From assembly GCA_012862575.1 (NCBI GenBank), contig BLSF01000001.1:434001-498000 (forward strand): a DNA stretch of 64,000 nt. Reading direction: 5' to 3'. Below, one piece after another: positions 1-10,815 of the stretch (positions are counted from its first letter, which is position 1; every line of letters starts with the position of its first letter). A model generated the notes under the pieces. The model was not told the origin of the DNA. It worked only from the letters and a program-made list of their open reading frames with translations, and did no database searches. The position numbers and the translations under genes were made by a program. The stretch comes from Parietichytrium sp. I65-24A. Lineage: Eukaryota; Sar; Bigyra; Thraustochytrida; Thraustochytriidae.

Positions 1-1
1 G

Positions 2-172
2 CTCAACCCTAACGGAGGAGCTATCGCTCTCGGCCATCCTCTGGGCATGACTGGAGCTCGCATGACCGCAACTCTGCTCCACGAGCTCAAGCACTCAAAG
101 AAGAAGCTCGGAATTGTATCAATGTGCATTGGAACTGGTATGGGCGCTGCTGGGCTCTTTGAGGCAGAATAA
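2..172 (+). CDS. Peroxisomal-type 3-ketoacyl-CoA thiolase, C-terminal 56 residues (5' end outside window)
   Basis: This is the last part of a thiolase that enters from the left edge; 56 codons and a TAA are visible. Thiolases cleave 3-ketoacyl-CoA with CoA to release acetyl-CoA, the last step of beta-oxidation. The sequence has the two C-terminal signatures: [19 protein letters not shown], whose His helps activate the nucleophilic Cys, and [15 protein letters not shown], whose Cys is the acid/base residue. The wording of both is closest to the peroxisomal ACAA1 class. Peroxisomal thiolases normally carry an N-terminal PTS2 signal, which lies outside the window. No C-terminal SKL-type signal is present; the protein ends in EAE. 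The family call is firm and the compartment is inferred. Confidence 0.9.
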   Translation, partial: LNPNGGAIALGHPLGMTGARMTATLLHELKHSKKKLGIVSMCIGTGMGAAGLFEAE

Positions 173-518
173 ATGTCGTTCCACCATGCTTTTTATTATT
201 CACCAAATAATTTTAACTGTAATTTTGACACGTCTCCTCTCTCCACATTCTCCACATTGTAACAGTTGAATGGATCCTGGTGACTCTCAGGATGGTAAAT
301 ATTTGCATCGTTCAAACAGTTCAAACACTTGAATCCTTTTACACCTTCGTTACGAGTACTGGTACACCAACTACGCAACTCTCAAAGTCAATTCAAAGGT
401 GTGCACGCTGGAACTTGTGCCGTTCGACGGCGTTCGAGACGTCGAGGACCAGCGTGTGCGCTAATCGGCAATACCAAGTAGCAAAGGAACGTCTACCGCA
501 CGGGTTCAAGCGGAGGCG

Positions 519-563
519 AACGATAGTGTACAACTGTGTAACCCCTGCCATAGTGGGGTGAAC
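519..563. repeat. Short palindromic repeat, copy 1
   Basis: The core TGTAACCCCTGCCATAGTGG continues into GGTG and can fold as an ACCCC/GGGGT hairpin. The sequence before it (GGCGAACGATAGTG) matches the region before copy 2, so the similarity extends beyond the hairpin. Confidence 0.45.
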
Positions 564-1261
564 GCACGGGCCTGTGACTTGAGATCTTAGGATCGCGCGA
601 ACGATCACAATTCACGACTTCCCTCTGGATCTCGCACTTTTCAATATGACCAGTGGCTCCGAGTTAGCGCTGGGGTACAGAGTACCAAAGCGAGTCGAAA
701 GTTGCTGATGTTTGTGATTGCAGCAACGACAGCTAGCTGTGACTGTGAGTGTTGGGCCATGATTCTCGCGAATACAATGAGTATTGGGCGACGAGTGCTC
801 ACTTTCAGCAACATGTTGGATCTTCAGATCTACGACGATTGCTCGCCAACGAATTTTGATTTGTTACTACAGTACCGGTACGGTGCCAGAACTGCCTACG
901 CGTACCGTGTTTCGCAAGATGGAACTTGTATTGTGGGCTTGCCTTGGGCCATCATGGTCAGCCAGCAAGCGCACAAGCCCGACGTCGTTTACGAGCAGCT
1001 AGACCTGGACAGAGGAACGACCCATCCGAATTTGCAGCTCTGCTCTAGGGATCCTAGGTCCGTTTGCGGCCCAAAAAGTGATGACAGACTTGGAAGATAG
1101 AAGAGCGGTAGCATTGTGCTTTGGTGCAATTCGTGGCAGAGTATTTCACAAACCAGATCTGGACTCGCCGAGCTCTGGAAGGAAGACTAGCGTAGGTGTC
1201 ACTTCGTGAGACAATCGTGAGACAACCAAATTTGGTATCTTCAGGGTGGTTTGACAGAGGA

Positions 1262-1305
1262 GGCGAATGACAGTGACCAGCTGTAACCCCTCCATAGTGG
1301 GGACG
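1262..1305. repeat. Short palindromic repeat, copy 2
   Basis: The core CTGTAACCCCTCCATAGTGG, followed by GG, is preceded by GGCGAATGACAGTG. It matches copy 1 with a few substitutions and a short gap. A more diverged third relative is near 18784. Confidence 0.45.
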
Positions 1306-1629
1306 GTTTGAGTAGCTAGATGGAGCTCCTATGGCTCTCTTACCATCGACATGGTACGAGCGTGCATGAAAGGCGACTTCCGTATACCGGGTTGAAATCG
1401 GTTGCACGGATGTCACCAAGGGGCACGAGAACCCCGCGCTGACAACTTCTCGCCAATGTGTGATTCAAATATTTATCTGCGTCTAGGCACTTGGCCATGC
1501 CGGTTCAAAATCCTTCTGGTCCGGATTGGTGACAATGCGGAAACATTTGGCAGGGAAGAACTCATTGCAAATGTATCGCTCGAGTGCCATCCAACAGGTT
1601 CCAGAACCTAAACTCGAGCAGGCAAGAAG

Positions 1630-4600
1630 ATGAAAATGCGAGCGTCTCTTTCTCTTGTCCTTGTGGGGGCTTTTCACGGAGCGCAAGGCGACTTTCTGAA
1701 CGACTACTTCAATGACAAAGTTTTCGGGCCGATACCGGGTCCTTGCCAAGGGCCATCGCGAGAGGACGACAGCTGCTATGGGAACGCAACCAACATGCCG
1801 GACTCCATAAAGGCTGTAGATATCTGCTTGATGCCCGAGCAGCGCATCATGTGTGACACAGTGGGAAATATGGTCACCGACGGCGAGTTTTGGATCTGGG
1901 ACCTTCAATGCAAAAAGGTCTCGGTCCTTGATCTCTCTCTCTCGTCGGAGAAGAGGGGTTCTCCAGTGACTCTTGTCAATGGTACACTGCAGGCCGACAC
2001 GCTAAAGATATCTTGCACTGGGAGCATCAAAGTCAAAGACTTGACCTTGTACAACACCTGCTCCTTTGGTTGCGTCGGGATGCGGATGTCATTCGAAGGG
2101 ACCTTTGTGATGGAGCAGTCTCCCGACCAAGACGGAGTTTCGCTTTCGATCGAAATGGAGTTCCCGACAGAGGAAGGTACCGACTTCTCAAAAGATTTGC
2201 CGACTGGTGTCATAATCCCTTATGAATCGTGTAACATCGATACCGAGCTGGGCATGGAGGTGTATCCAGACGAAAACGGATTCGAAGACATGACAGTCTG
2301 CCTTGGGCTCGGGTGTTTCCAAGGAGCTGCTGCCGTGAATGCTATCGGTGCCTCGAATGTAGCAAATTTCGTTGCGAGAGTGGCCGAGATTTTTCTTGGG
2401 GGCATCATCTGCCAGCTGCTCGAAGAGGCGGCGGTTCTGGAGGATGGAAGCCCAGGAATTCTAAACACCGTTTGGGATGACATCAAGTCTACTGTAGATG
2501 ACTGGGGGGCAAGTACTGGGCAAGACGTGCTCTACACCGACACTGCCGAATATCTTCTCGGCGACTCATCTATCTATTCCAAATTAACCGCTGAGGAGTA
2601 TAGAAATGCCGTGAATTACTCGACGAGCACCGCTACGGAGACTATTTCCGTGGCGCTCAATAATTGGCTTGGTGCGACAGCTCAGTCGGGCGTCTACGAG
2701 GGCAAGCTTGTAGTCAACCAATTGGTCGATCGTTTGACCGAGCCTGCCGGCCAGCTCATGCTTGACCTCGTGGATTTGGGATACGATATGCAACTGGAAA
2801 TTCCACTCAACATCACCAATGTCACCGCCCAATTGCGCAAACTGCGTCTCGCGGGACTAAACTCGATCAGCGCCTTGCAACTCTTTCAAAATGCTTACGG
2901 ATCCAGCAGCCCCACTGCCACGCGCCTCAATCACACAATGAATACAACTTTGGGAATGAGTGCGATTTCACTTCAAGCAGAGGCATACCTCAAGTTTGAC
3001 AAGGGGGACTGGGTCACGGCAGGCGACGCTGTGAGCGACTTCGTCTTCGAGCTTTCTGTGGATGTGAGCGACCTCCTCTTTGACAGCTCCGTGCTGTCGC
3101 TTATAAACCCTGCCGAGATTGACACCGTGCAGATCGGTCAAATTGCCCAGTCAATGGGCGCAGAAAACATCCAAGACGTTCTTAGTACCACGCTCTCTTG
3201 CATTGGTCCGATGTTTTACGTGCTGAATTTCACCAATTTGGAGGGCTCTCTCGGCGCCGTCGAGAATGCGACCCTGCTGAACTTTGATGGGTCGGGGCTC
3301 TCCCAGCTGATTTCTGATTCAGTGATATTCGCAAGTGACCTTACCCGGGGCGCCCTTCGTGCCAAGTTTCCTGGCATTGCCAACGGACCAATCAGGGAGA
3401 CGTTCAATGAGCTCGCTTTGAAGTATCTTACTTTGCCGGGAAGAGAGAGCACTTCAACGTGTCCGCCATACTCGCCAGGGGGGACGCCGAGCTATCTTGA
3501 CGTGGACTTCAACTCTTCCGCCTTGCAACAAGTGCTCCTTTTGGTAAATGAAGGCATTGGTGGCAATCCAGTGAGCGATACGGAAGTCGACATTAACGAG
3601 CTGACTGACACTTTGCTCAAATTTTGGGAAGTAAAGTACTCCAACTTCCCATTGGCAAGTTCCTCGAGCGTGGCTGGTATGTGGCTCCTCGCTCCGGAAT
3701 TCGACGGAAATTTCAAGATACATGCCTACAAGAACGAGAGCGAGTACATCCAGATGAAGAACGTCACCTTGTATGGCTTGAACTCCATCCACAAGCTTCT
3801 GGTTGAGGCAATCGAACCATTAGGCCTTCAAGTGAAGGTCGGTTTCGGAGGGGCTCTGTTGGATGAGTCGAATGGAAACCTGGTTGATCGACCATTCAGA
3901 TTGGCCTGGGACTTCAATGTCGACGTTGGTTCCAAGTCGATCTATGAGCAAGCTCGATTGACGCTCTCTCTGAGCGGCATCGAGTTTGACATGGTGCTTG
4001 AAGAGCTAAAGATCATGCTCGACGACTTATACGGCTTGAAGATGAATCAAGTCAGCTTGCCCTGCCTTCTCGGGGCAATTCATGAGCTTTCGTTCTCGCG
4101 CTCCTTTCGAACCGCCGTCGTGAATGCGATCGTGTTTACAGTGGAGAGAAAAGAGTCGCGATCAGACCCAGAGGCAGCTCTTGCTGCCGCCCTTTCGCTC
4201 TTGGAATCAGAAACACCCGGCAACAACTTCCAAGCACTGATAGAGACCTTGCTCACAGCAGGGCTATCCGTGGTGCTCGACAATATCGAATCACTGTCAT
4301 CCGCGTACTCCAGTCTTACGCCCCAAAATTGCTCAGATGCTGAGGACCCGATTGAGTATTTTACTGAAATCTTCCGTGATAGTGGCTTCCCAAACATCAC
4401 CGAGTTTACGGAGAGCTGTTTTGCGCAAGTAGACGACCTTGGGCCCGTGGGAGAGATGGAGGAGGCTTTGTTCTTCCAAGGCAGAGATCTTCCGCAGCTG
4501 CTCAACTTCAAAAATAGTTATGCAATCGAAATTTTCCGAAGAGGTCTCGATTTGGCTAAAGGAGCAGCCCTTCAAAATGTCTTCGTTGCGCTGGCCAACA

Positions 4601-7600
4601 ATTCGGGCAATGAACTCTTGGATCTCTTTTCGTTTGATGATGAACTAGATTCGAGCTCTGTCACTCTTTCTCTGCCGCTGCAGAAGCTTGAAATCGGGCA
4701 ACTCAACCTGACGGCTTTTGGGCCGGGAGCAATCTTCAGCGCACAAATGCTTCGTATACACGGAGTGAACAAACTAACAGATTCTTTTTCTGTGATGGAG
4801 CCGATTGGCGAGCTCACGACCCGGCACCGACTTGTGTTCGATTCCAACTCGCCGTTAGTGATGGAAGTGAAAGGCTTTTTGGAGCTTGGTCATGGGGAGG
4901 ACCTTGTGTACGACGAAATTAGTGTCACTTTGAACGTGAGCGGCCTTGCTCTCGAAGCTGAAACCATCCTTGCCCTAGACACAGAAGTTCTTGCAAACAA
5001 GTCCGTCGCGCACTTTGTCCGCATCGGAGACGACCAAAGCTTCAATCTGGCCGACTTTGCGGTGGACTGTTTCCTCGACTCTTTCTTCGAGAGTGGTTTT
5101 CATCTTCGTAGTCTTAGAGTGAGTAATGCTCAGATCTCCGGGCCGCGAATCAACACCACAAACGAGATCATCAGCGAAGGAATGGAGGCTTTCATCCAGG
5201 CTGTGGCAGAGGTTGTAAGCGACTTTTTCCTTCCAGCCTCAGATGCAGTTGCTCAAAACTGTTTGCGAGAGTATGTCAACGATTTCGTGCAGAGTAAAAT
5301 CACTCACGCGAAAGATGGAAGCTGCCCTGCTCTGAACAAGATTGCCCAGCCTAATTTGGTTGGAGAAGATCAAATACTTCGCTTCAGCTCCTCATCAAGC
5401 TTGCTCGCATTCCAGAATTTCTTCCAGTACTACGCTGTCGATGATGGCTTTAGATCTCTCAACGTAGTTCTTGGTGCGGCTTTCGACGAGCAGTTGTTTT
5501 GGGAACTGGGAGGGGCGATCAATGAAGCTCTTAGCTTTTCAGTTCCGCTGGTTTACAACGCTGCAAACTACGGAACAATAGAATTCCAAGCCAGCAACTT
5601 TCGTCTTGAAGGGCTCGGGACGGTATCCGCTTTGCAACTTGCCGCACCGTTCGACGCGGATGGTGACCTCATGTTTGGTCCCAGCGATTCTGGCTCAACG
5701 AATCGTACGCAAGGCACATCGTCTAAGCGAATTGCTCGACGCAAGCTGTTGGAGTCTCCGTCGACAGCTGATGCCCCGTACACAACTTTGACTCAGGTTG
5801 CGATCGGCGGGCCGCTTACTCTCTACGGCAATCTCGCACTCAATGCCCCCGGACTGTTTGAAGGATTCGAGGAGATGAAGAATGAAGTTCACTTTGAACT
5901 CACGTTTCGTGACCTGGAATTTGGCATTCAACCGATCTTGGAGCTCAACCTCACGGAGTTTGTGAGCGTACGACTAAACAGCATCACAAGCTTGGACGAA
6001 ATACCTTGCACCCTCGTCCCGATTGAGCGCCTGGAAGTTATGGACTTCAATCTCTCCACGTCAAGTATAGAGATGGAAATTTGGTGTATTGGGACGTGTG
6101 ATTTGCCGCTTCTGGAACCATTCGAGAAAGGTGGCTCCTTCCAAATGGAAAACGGCGACATCATTTCCACTTTGTTCGACGATTTTGTGGAGTATACGAA
6201 TGCATTTTTGGTGTCTCGGGACGCACAAGAGTACATAAATGTTGCCATTTCAGCTGCTCAGGCGGATTGCTCAAATCTTCTCGACATGGTGGACTCGGTC
6301 CTTGACTTCCAGGAGTCCCCAAACGAAAATGTTGCACTGCTTTTTCTGTACGTGTTCTTGGGTTGCTCAGCTGTTGCAGGGATGGGGCTCTGTTTCCTCG
6401 TTCCTTTGCACTCCAAACGGCGCGACAAGAGGTTTAAAATGGCCTTGAAGAGGATAGAAGATGGCCAAGAAGTGAACGACGAAGTGGCCGGAGAGGTTGC
6501 GCTAAAGGACCTCGAGATGAGATCTATTTTTCATCATCCAGTGACTCCGCTGGCAGCAAGGTTCATGGTGCCATTTGTGCTTCTCCTCAATATCACAGGG
6601 CTCGTAATCGCAATTGTGTTTTCCCAAGCGGCGCACATTATCCTCCAGTTGACAATATTTGGGGCTACCACCAAGCCGATCATCCTCGTTCCGTTCACCA
6701 TCGCGAGTACGATCAACTTCATTTGGAACAGTGGGGCGTGGCCGTTGGCCTTCATTATTGTTGTAGCGTCGTGTGCGTGGCCAATAGTGAAAAATGCGAT
6801 ATTGCTCATCCTTTGGTTTACCCCGAGCACCATACTCTCCGAGAATCGGCGTTTTTCATATCTTGAGGTCCTAGATGTCCTCGGGAAGTGGTCGTTCGTT
6901 GATGTATACATAATCGTGATCACTTTGGCGGCGTTGCGAACGTAAGTTCTTATGGTTCTTTGTTTTGAGTTTTGCTCATTTGTTGGAAACGGACTCCTAG
7001 GCCACACAGCGCTGACTTTTTTCAATGTCCTCTTTTTTGGCTCTGGTGCAGCTATGTAGTCGGTGCATACTGGGCAAAGATGAGCTTCTTGGACGACGAG
7101 GTTTTCGTCACGGACGTGAACGTGACGCCAGAGAGGGGTGTGATTCTGCTCTGCTTCGTCGCCGCAGCATCACTCGTCGTCAATCACATCATTATCATTT
7201 TTCACGAGCGTGTGAAAGCCAGCAATCGAAAGTCGCGAGACTTTGCATACAAGAATGCATTGGCAGGGAACAAAGTCCCGGCCGTAGCTACACACAAATT
7301 CAACATCTGTCGCCACGCATTTGCCGGCAAGGTACGAGCCGAGAGTTTTAGAGTGGGTTCCCCAGTCGCAATGTATGTCATATCCGCGCTTTGCCTCTGT
7401 TCCACCATCCTCATCTTTGTTGGGATTATGGTGCCGGCAATAACCTTTGATATGGACGGTCTGCTAGGCTTGCTTCTTGAAGAGGTGAGCAACGGCTCCG
7501 CGCGTCTCAGCGAGCCATTGAATGTCAAGACGTACTCCATTCTGGGCATGGGAAGCGCACTTTCGGGCAGTCCAGTGAATGCGACTTTTGACACCATCAT

Positions 7601-8399
7601 TCAGATCTTCTTTCAACTCCTTTTCGCTCTGAGTGTTTATGTCGCGCCTCTTGTGTTGAGTATCAGTCTCCTTGTTCTTTTTCTGCTTCCAATGCGACTG
7701 AGTACAGCCAAAGCCGTCTTCTTCTGGACAAAAGTAGTGTCTTACTGGAGTGCACTGGATGTCTTCTTAGTGTCGCTGGTCCTCACTGTCATCGAAATTC
7801 AGAGCGTGACACAATTTATTGTCGATTTTATCAGCGCCGATGTTTGCAGCAACATTAACACCCTCATCGCACTTGCTGTTGAGGATCCGGACAAAGACGC
7901 TTACTGCTTGAATGTTGTTGCGCGCTTGGAGCCGACGGCACTTATCTTATTTTCCGGGCTGGTGCTCCAGCTTGGTTGCTTCTGGATGATCACTACATTT
8001 GCCGCGGCTGTACTGGACGACCGATATTTCGATGCATATAAAGACGTACGTTCTGACACGCATCCTAGAGAGCTGCACCGACTGGCGACGTTGACCGTGC
8101 GGATGATGACAAGATTGGTTCCAGCGGAAAGCTTGGGCGACCAGGGCGACGCCGCTATTCGCGAGCCAGGAGTATACATGCGCGGCGACCCCGCTACGGC
8201 GTACATTCCCAACTCCTCCGATTTCTGTTGCAGCTGTTGCTCAAGTCGGAATGGCCAGGCCAAGGCTGAAAGTCGGGTCATGGCTTGGCAGCACAAGCTC
8301 GGTTCCGACCGGCCAGCGCGCCGCGAGAGTCCCAACCCCGCGTTCCACGGCACCGAGGCCCAGCGGAGCAGTACGGACGAGACCGATATCGAATTCTAG
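1630..8399 (+). CDS. Giant secretory-pathway membrane protein: repeated ectodomain plus duplicated PqiA-like transmembrane core
   Basis: Two exons, 1630-6941 and 7052-8399, joined across a 110-nt intron (donor GTAAGT, acceptor GTGCAG), give 2,219 residues. Residues 1-20 look like a signal peptide. Residues ~21-1565 are a predicted lumenal or extracellular region with many N-x-S/T sites. It contains four related blocks about 300 residues apart, each marked by a GLNSI-like motif near residues 405, 714, 1042 and 1325. A basic KRIARRK stretch near 1365 could be a protease site. From ~1568 there are roughly nine or ten hydrophobic segments. Two of them carry the PqiA hallmark: KWSFVDVY near 1753 and YWSALDVF near 2001, each preceded by a Pro-containing helix. 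Bacterial PqiA works in inter-membrane lipid transport, so a lipid-related role is an inference. The cytosolic tail is Ser/Arg-rich. The gene is well supported; its function is unknown. Confidence 0.85.
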
Positions 8400-8817
8400 T
8401 GTGCTTTTCAACATCACCACCCACGTCGATTCTCGACTGAAGGTTTCACCAAATACAATCTACAAAAATCCACCAAAACCGACTTCTTGTTTCCTCTTTC
8501 CTCTTTCTCCATCCGCATGCCAACAAGCACTTGCTTCCTCGCAATGCCCTTCCTACCTCGCCTCTGGCACGCATTCCCTCCTTGATTCGTATCGCCGCGC
8601 GTTGACTATGAGCCTTTCAATTACATGCGGTACATGCGCAGCCTTCCTCTTTCACGGTCGTCAGCTCGAAAGGGAAGCCAAATTATCCCGCATTCATCAC
8701 GCACTAACGCGCCGCAACAACAGTGGGCTGCCGCCGCGCAGCGAATGAGACTGAAACAGCACGCAATCTACAAAAACACCTCCAGAACCTCGGCGCATCA
8801 GCCCACCAGCGCTTCAA

Positions 8818-8865
8818 GGTTCTCCGGTTCTTCGGTTCTTCGGTTCTTCGGTTCTTCGGTTCCTC
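8818..8865. repeat. 8-bp tandem repeat, six units
   Basis: The unit GGTTCTTC is repeated six times without spacing. The first (GGTTCTCC) and last (GGTTCCTC) units each carry one change. It is non-coding. Confidence 0.9.
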
Positions 8866-9030
8866 TGCACTTCCGTCTCCGAATATCTTCGGAACCCACC
8901 GAACAAAAGGAACAGGGAATTCCGCCATTCCAAATGTTCCACATCTTCTCATAAATACATTAACTTACATCCGTCTCGTTCAACCTCGCCAGGGTGTACG
9001 CGAGGGGTACGCGCGGTGTACACATATCAT

Positions 9031-9059
9031 TTTTAATATATATATAGATAGACAGATAG
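9031..9059. repeat. AT and GATA microsatellite in the PEX16 5' flank
   Basis: A TTTTTAATATATATATAGAT run followed by GATA/GACA units ends about 10 bp before the ATG at 9069. It probably lies in the 5' untranslated region or core promoter. Confidence 0.7.
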
Positions 9060-9068
9060 GCAAGCAGC

Positions 9069-10364
9069 ATGGAGGGCAAGCTGGAGGAGTACAAGGCGTT
9101 CGTGCGCGCGCATCCTGCGCAGGTGAAGCGCGTGGAGGAGGTCGGCCGTCTGGTGACCATGCTCCTTCCAGTGTCTCGCTTCGGGCGCTTCTCAGAGGTG
9201 GTGCAGGAGGCCAGCTACAGCGTGCTGGGCCTGGTGTGCTTCTTCCACGAGCGCATCGCCCACGACGCTCGACTGGCAGGGCTGGCGGGGCAGGCCGCGT
9301 CCCAGGCTCTGGTCGAGCGACTTCGGGTGGCGCTGACGGTGTGCTCGCATACGGAGGTGGTGATGGAGATGCTGGCCAAGGTGTTCGGAGGCGACCGGCG
9401 CCGTATGCAGCTGGTGTACGCGGTGGAGTGTCTGAAGGCGTTGGCCAGGCTCGTGCTCTTCTTCGGGAGGAAGCACTCGACCTTGCTGCTCAGCGGCGGA
9501 CACATGCTCACGCCAAAGGCTGATGATGCCGCCGCCGCCGCCGCCGATGGCAAGGAGACCGGAGGCGACGCGGCAAGTGCGGCGCAGCGCGTGGAGGACT
9601 TGGAGGAACACGGGGACCTGGAGAGCGGCAGGAGACTGGGGTCGGCGAGTGAGAGCAAAAGTGACGAGGAAAGTGCCGAGGCGCAGCAGCCCTCCAAGCA
9701 GTCGCCAAAGTGGAAAGGGCGGCGTACAGGCAAGGTGCTCGGGCTGCCGCCCAAGCTCAGAGGGCTGGACAACACTGAGGTGACGGAGCAGAAGGTGAAG
9801 ACCAAGAGCGCCACGACGACGGCTCCAAAAGAGAGCGTGAGGTCCGGCCAGACTTTTGTGTCCGACGGCCTGGAAGATGCGTTGCTCCGGATTGCGGGCG
9901 AAACTGTCCATATTCTTCGCCCTGTGCTCTACGTGTCATACCTGAGGAGGGTGGGCCAGAAGAACTCTTGGAGGCCGCTTATTTTCTCATTTTTGCTTGA
10001 GCTGTTCTCTCTGCGTTGCGCGCTTGTTTCTGGAGCGAGCATCGCGCCTTTAGACGCTCTTTCGATTGTGCACAAGCGGCGTGACGCCGTGATTGCTGCA
10101 GCGCAGCGCTTTGTCAGCGGAACACCACAGGGCAAAGAGGCGCACAAGTCTCAGGAAGAAGCTGAAGAGCTCCGCCGCCGGAGAGGGCTTTTTGCGCTCT
10201 ACCTGATGCGCAGCCCGCTTTTTGAAGCAGTGTCTCTGCCGGCCATCGAGCGCGTTGCTCACAGTCTCTCGTTTTTACCTGGAATCGGCGGCTCAATCGA
10301 TTCTATGCTCGTCGAGACCGCAAACTACTATCAGCGCACCCATTTTTATATCTCAGGTTCTTGA
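9069..10364 (+). CDS. PEX16: Peroxisomal membrane biogenesis protein PEX16
   Basis: A single-exon gene of 431 residues. PEX16 is an integral membrane peroxin that acts with PEX3 and PEX19 to insert peroxisomal membrane proteins. The N-terminus YKAFVRAHPAQVKRVEEV, followed by LLPVSRFGRFSEVVQEASYS, matches the family opening. The block RRRMQLVYAVECLKALARLV, then VHILRPVLYVSYLRRVG with SWRPLIFSFLLELFSL, matches the central and second membrane-associated parts. The C-terminus RGLFALYLMRSPLFEAV to YYQRTHFYIS matches the family end. Residues ~155-260 are a charged, low-complexity insertion (Ala/Asp/Ser/Lys) that makes the protein longer than the usual ~340 residues. The start is the first ATG after an AT-rich leader. 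Together with the thiolase it suggests active peroxisomes. Confidence 0.85.
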   Translation: MEGKLEEYKAFVRAHPAQVKRVEEVGRLVTMLLPVSRFGRFSEVVQEASYSVLGLVCFFHERIAHDARLAGLAGQAASQALVERLRVALTVCSHTEVVMEMLAKVFGGDRRRMQLVYAVECLKALARLVLFFGRKHSTLLLSGGHMLTPKADDAAAAAADGKETGGDAASAAQRVEDLEEHGDLESGRRLGSASESKSDEESAEAQQPSKQSPKWKGRRTGKVLGLPPKLRGLDNTEVTEQKVKTKSATTTAPKESVRSGQTFVSDGLEDALLRIAGETVHILRPVLYVSYLRRVGQKNSWRPLIFSFLLELFSLRCALVSGASIAPLDALSIVHKRRDAVIAAAQRFVSGTPQGKEAHKSQEEAEELRRRRGLFALYLMRSPLFEAVSLPAIERVAHSLSFLPGIGGSIDSMLVETANYYQRTHFYISGS

Positions 10365-10815
10365 AACTGTAAGTATGACTCCCTGTGTTGCTATGCTTCC
10401 AATGACAAGCAAAGGAGGGAGGGAGGGAGGGAGGGAGGGAGCGCATATGTTTGCGGATGACACTAGTATTTGATAGCAAAGCGCTTTTTGGATTAATTAA
10501 ATTATTTGTTTTCCTTTCGTTCTTCTCACCACGGTGTACGTCATGACTTAAAAAATGAAACCTTTGCAAAAGAAAAAGAGGTAGCAATGCTTGCGAGGTA
10601 TTGTCCACCTCCCATTTAAAACATTTCTAGAGCTAGGAAAGTTGTAATTGAGCTCCATGGCAAGGTATTAAAGCAATGTAAAAGTGAAACGACGACAGGC
10701 GGGGTTTTCTTTCATCCACTGCCAATCAAAATGACTTTTCGAGAGCTACATGATCGGATGTGGACGAGCTAACGGAGCCTCTCGTCTGGTTTCGTTTGGA
10801 GTTGGCCCTTTCGCT
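10365..10815. other. Short convergent spacer between PEX16 and PFK
   Basis: It contains the 3' regions of two genes facing each other. A GGGA-type purine repeat lies ~50 bp past the PEX16 stop. No gene was seen. Confidence 0.6.
10414..10441. repeat. (GGGA)n purine microsatellite
   Basis: About seven GGGA units form a G-rich run on the + strand in the 3' flank of PEX16. The run has the spacing needed for a G-quadruplex. Confidence 0.85.

Larger units (their letters stand above)
173..1629. other. Intergenic spacer with a palindromic repeat, no supported gene
   Basis: About 1.46 kb separates the thiolase stop from the next start. Open frames up to 141 codons exist on both strands, but none has recognisable domains. 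They look like chance frames. Two diverged copies of a short palindromic element lie here (see the repeat entries). Confidence 0.6.
8400..9068. other. Intergenic spacer upstream of PEX16
   Basis: This 669-bp spacer separates two same-strand genes. It holds an 8-bp tandem repeat and an AT/GATA tract right before the PEX16 start. Open frames here are shadows or low-complexity. No RNA gene was recognised. Confidence 0.6.

Noticed and set aside
1054-1908. Minus-strand frames of 121 and 141 codons upstream of the PqiA-like gene
   Set aside because: No domains; the second overlaps the signal-peptide region of the real gene.
8723-9911. Long frames overlapping the PEX16 start on both strands (266 codons +, 239 codons -)
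   Set aside because: They are GC-rich shadows of PEX16 with repetitive composition and no domains.
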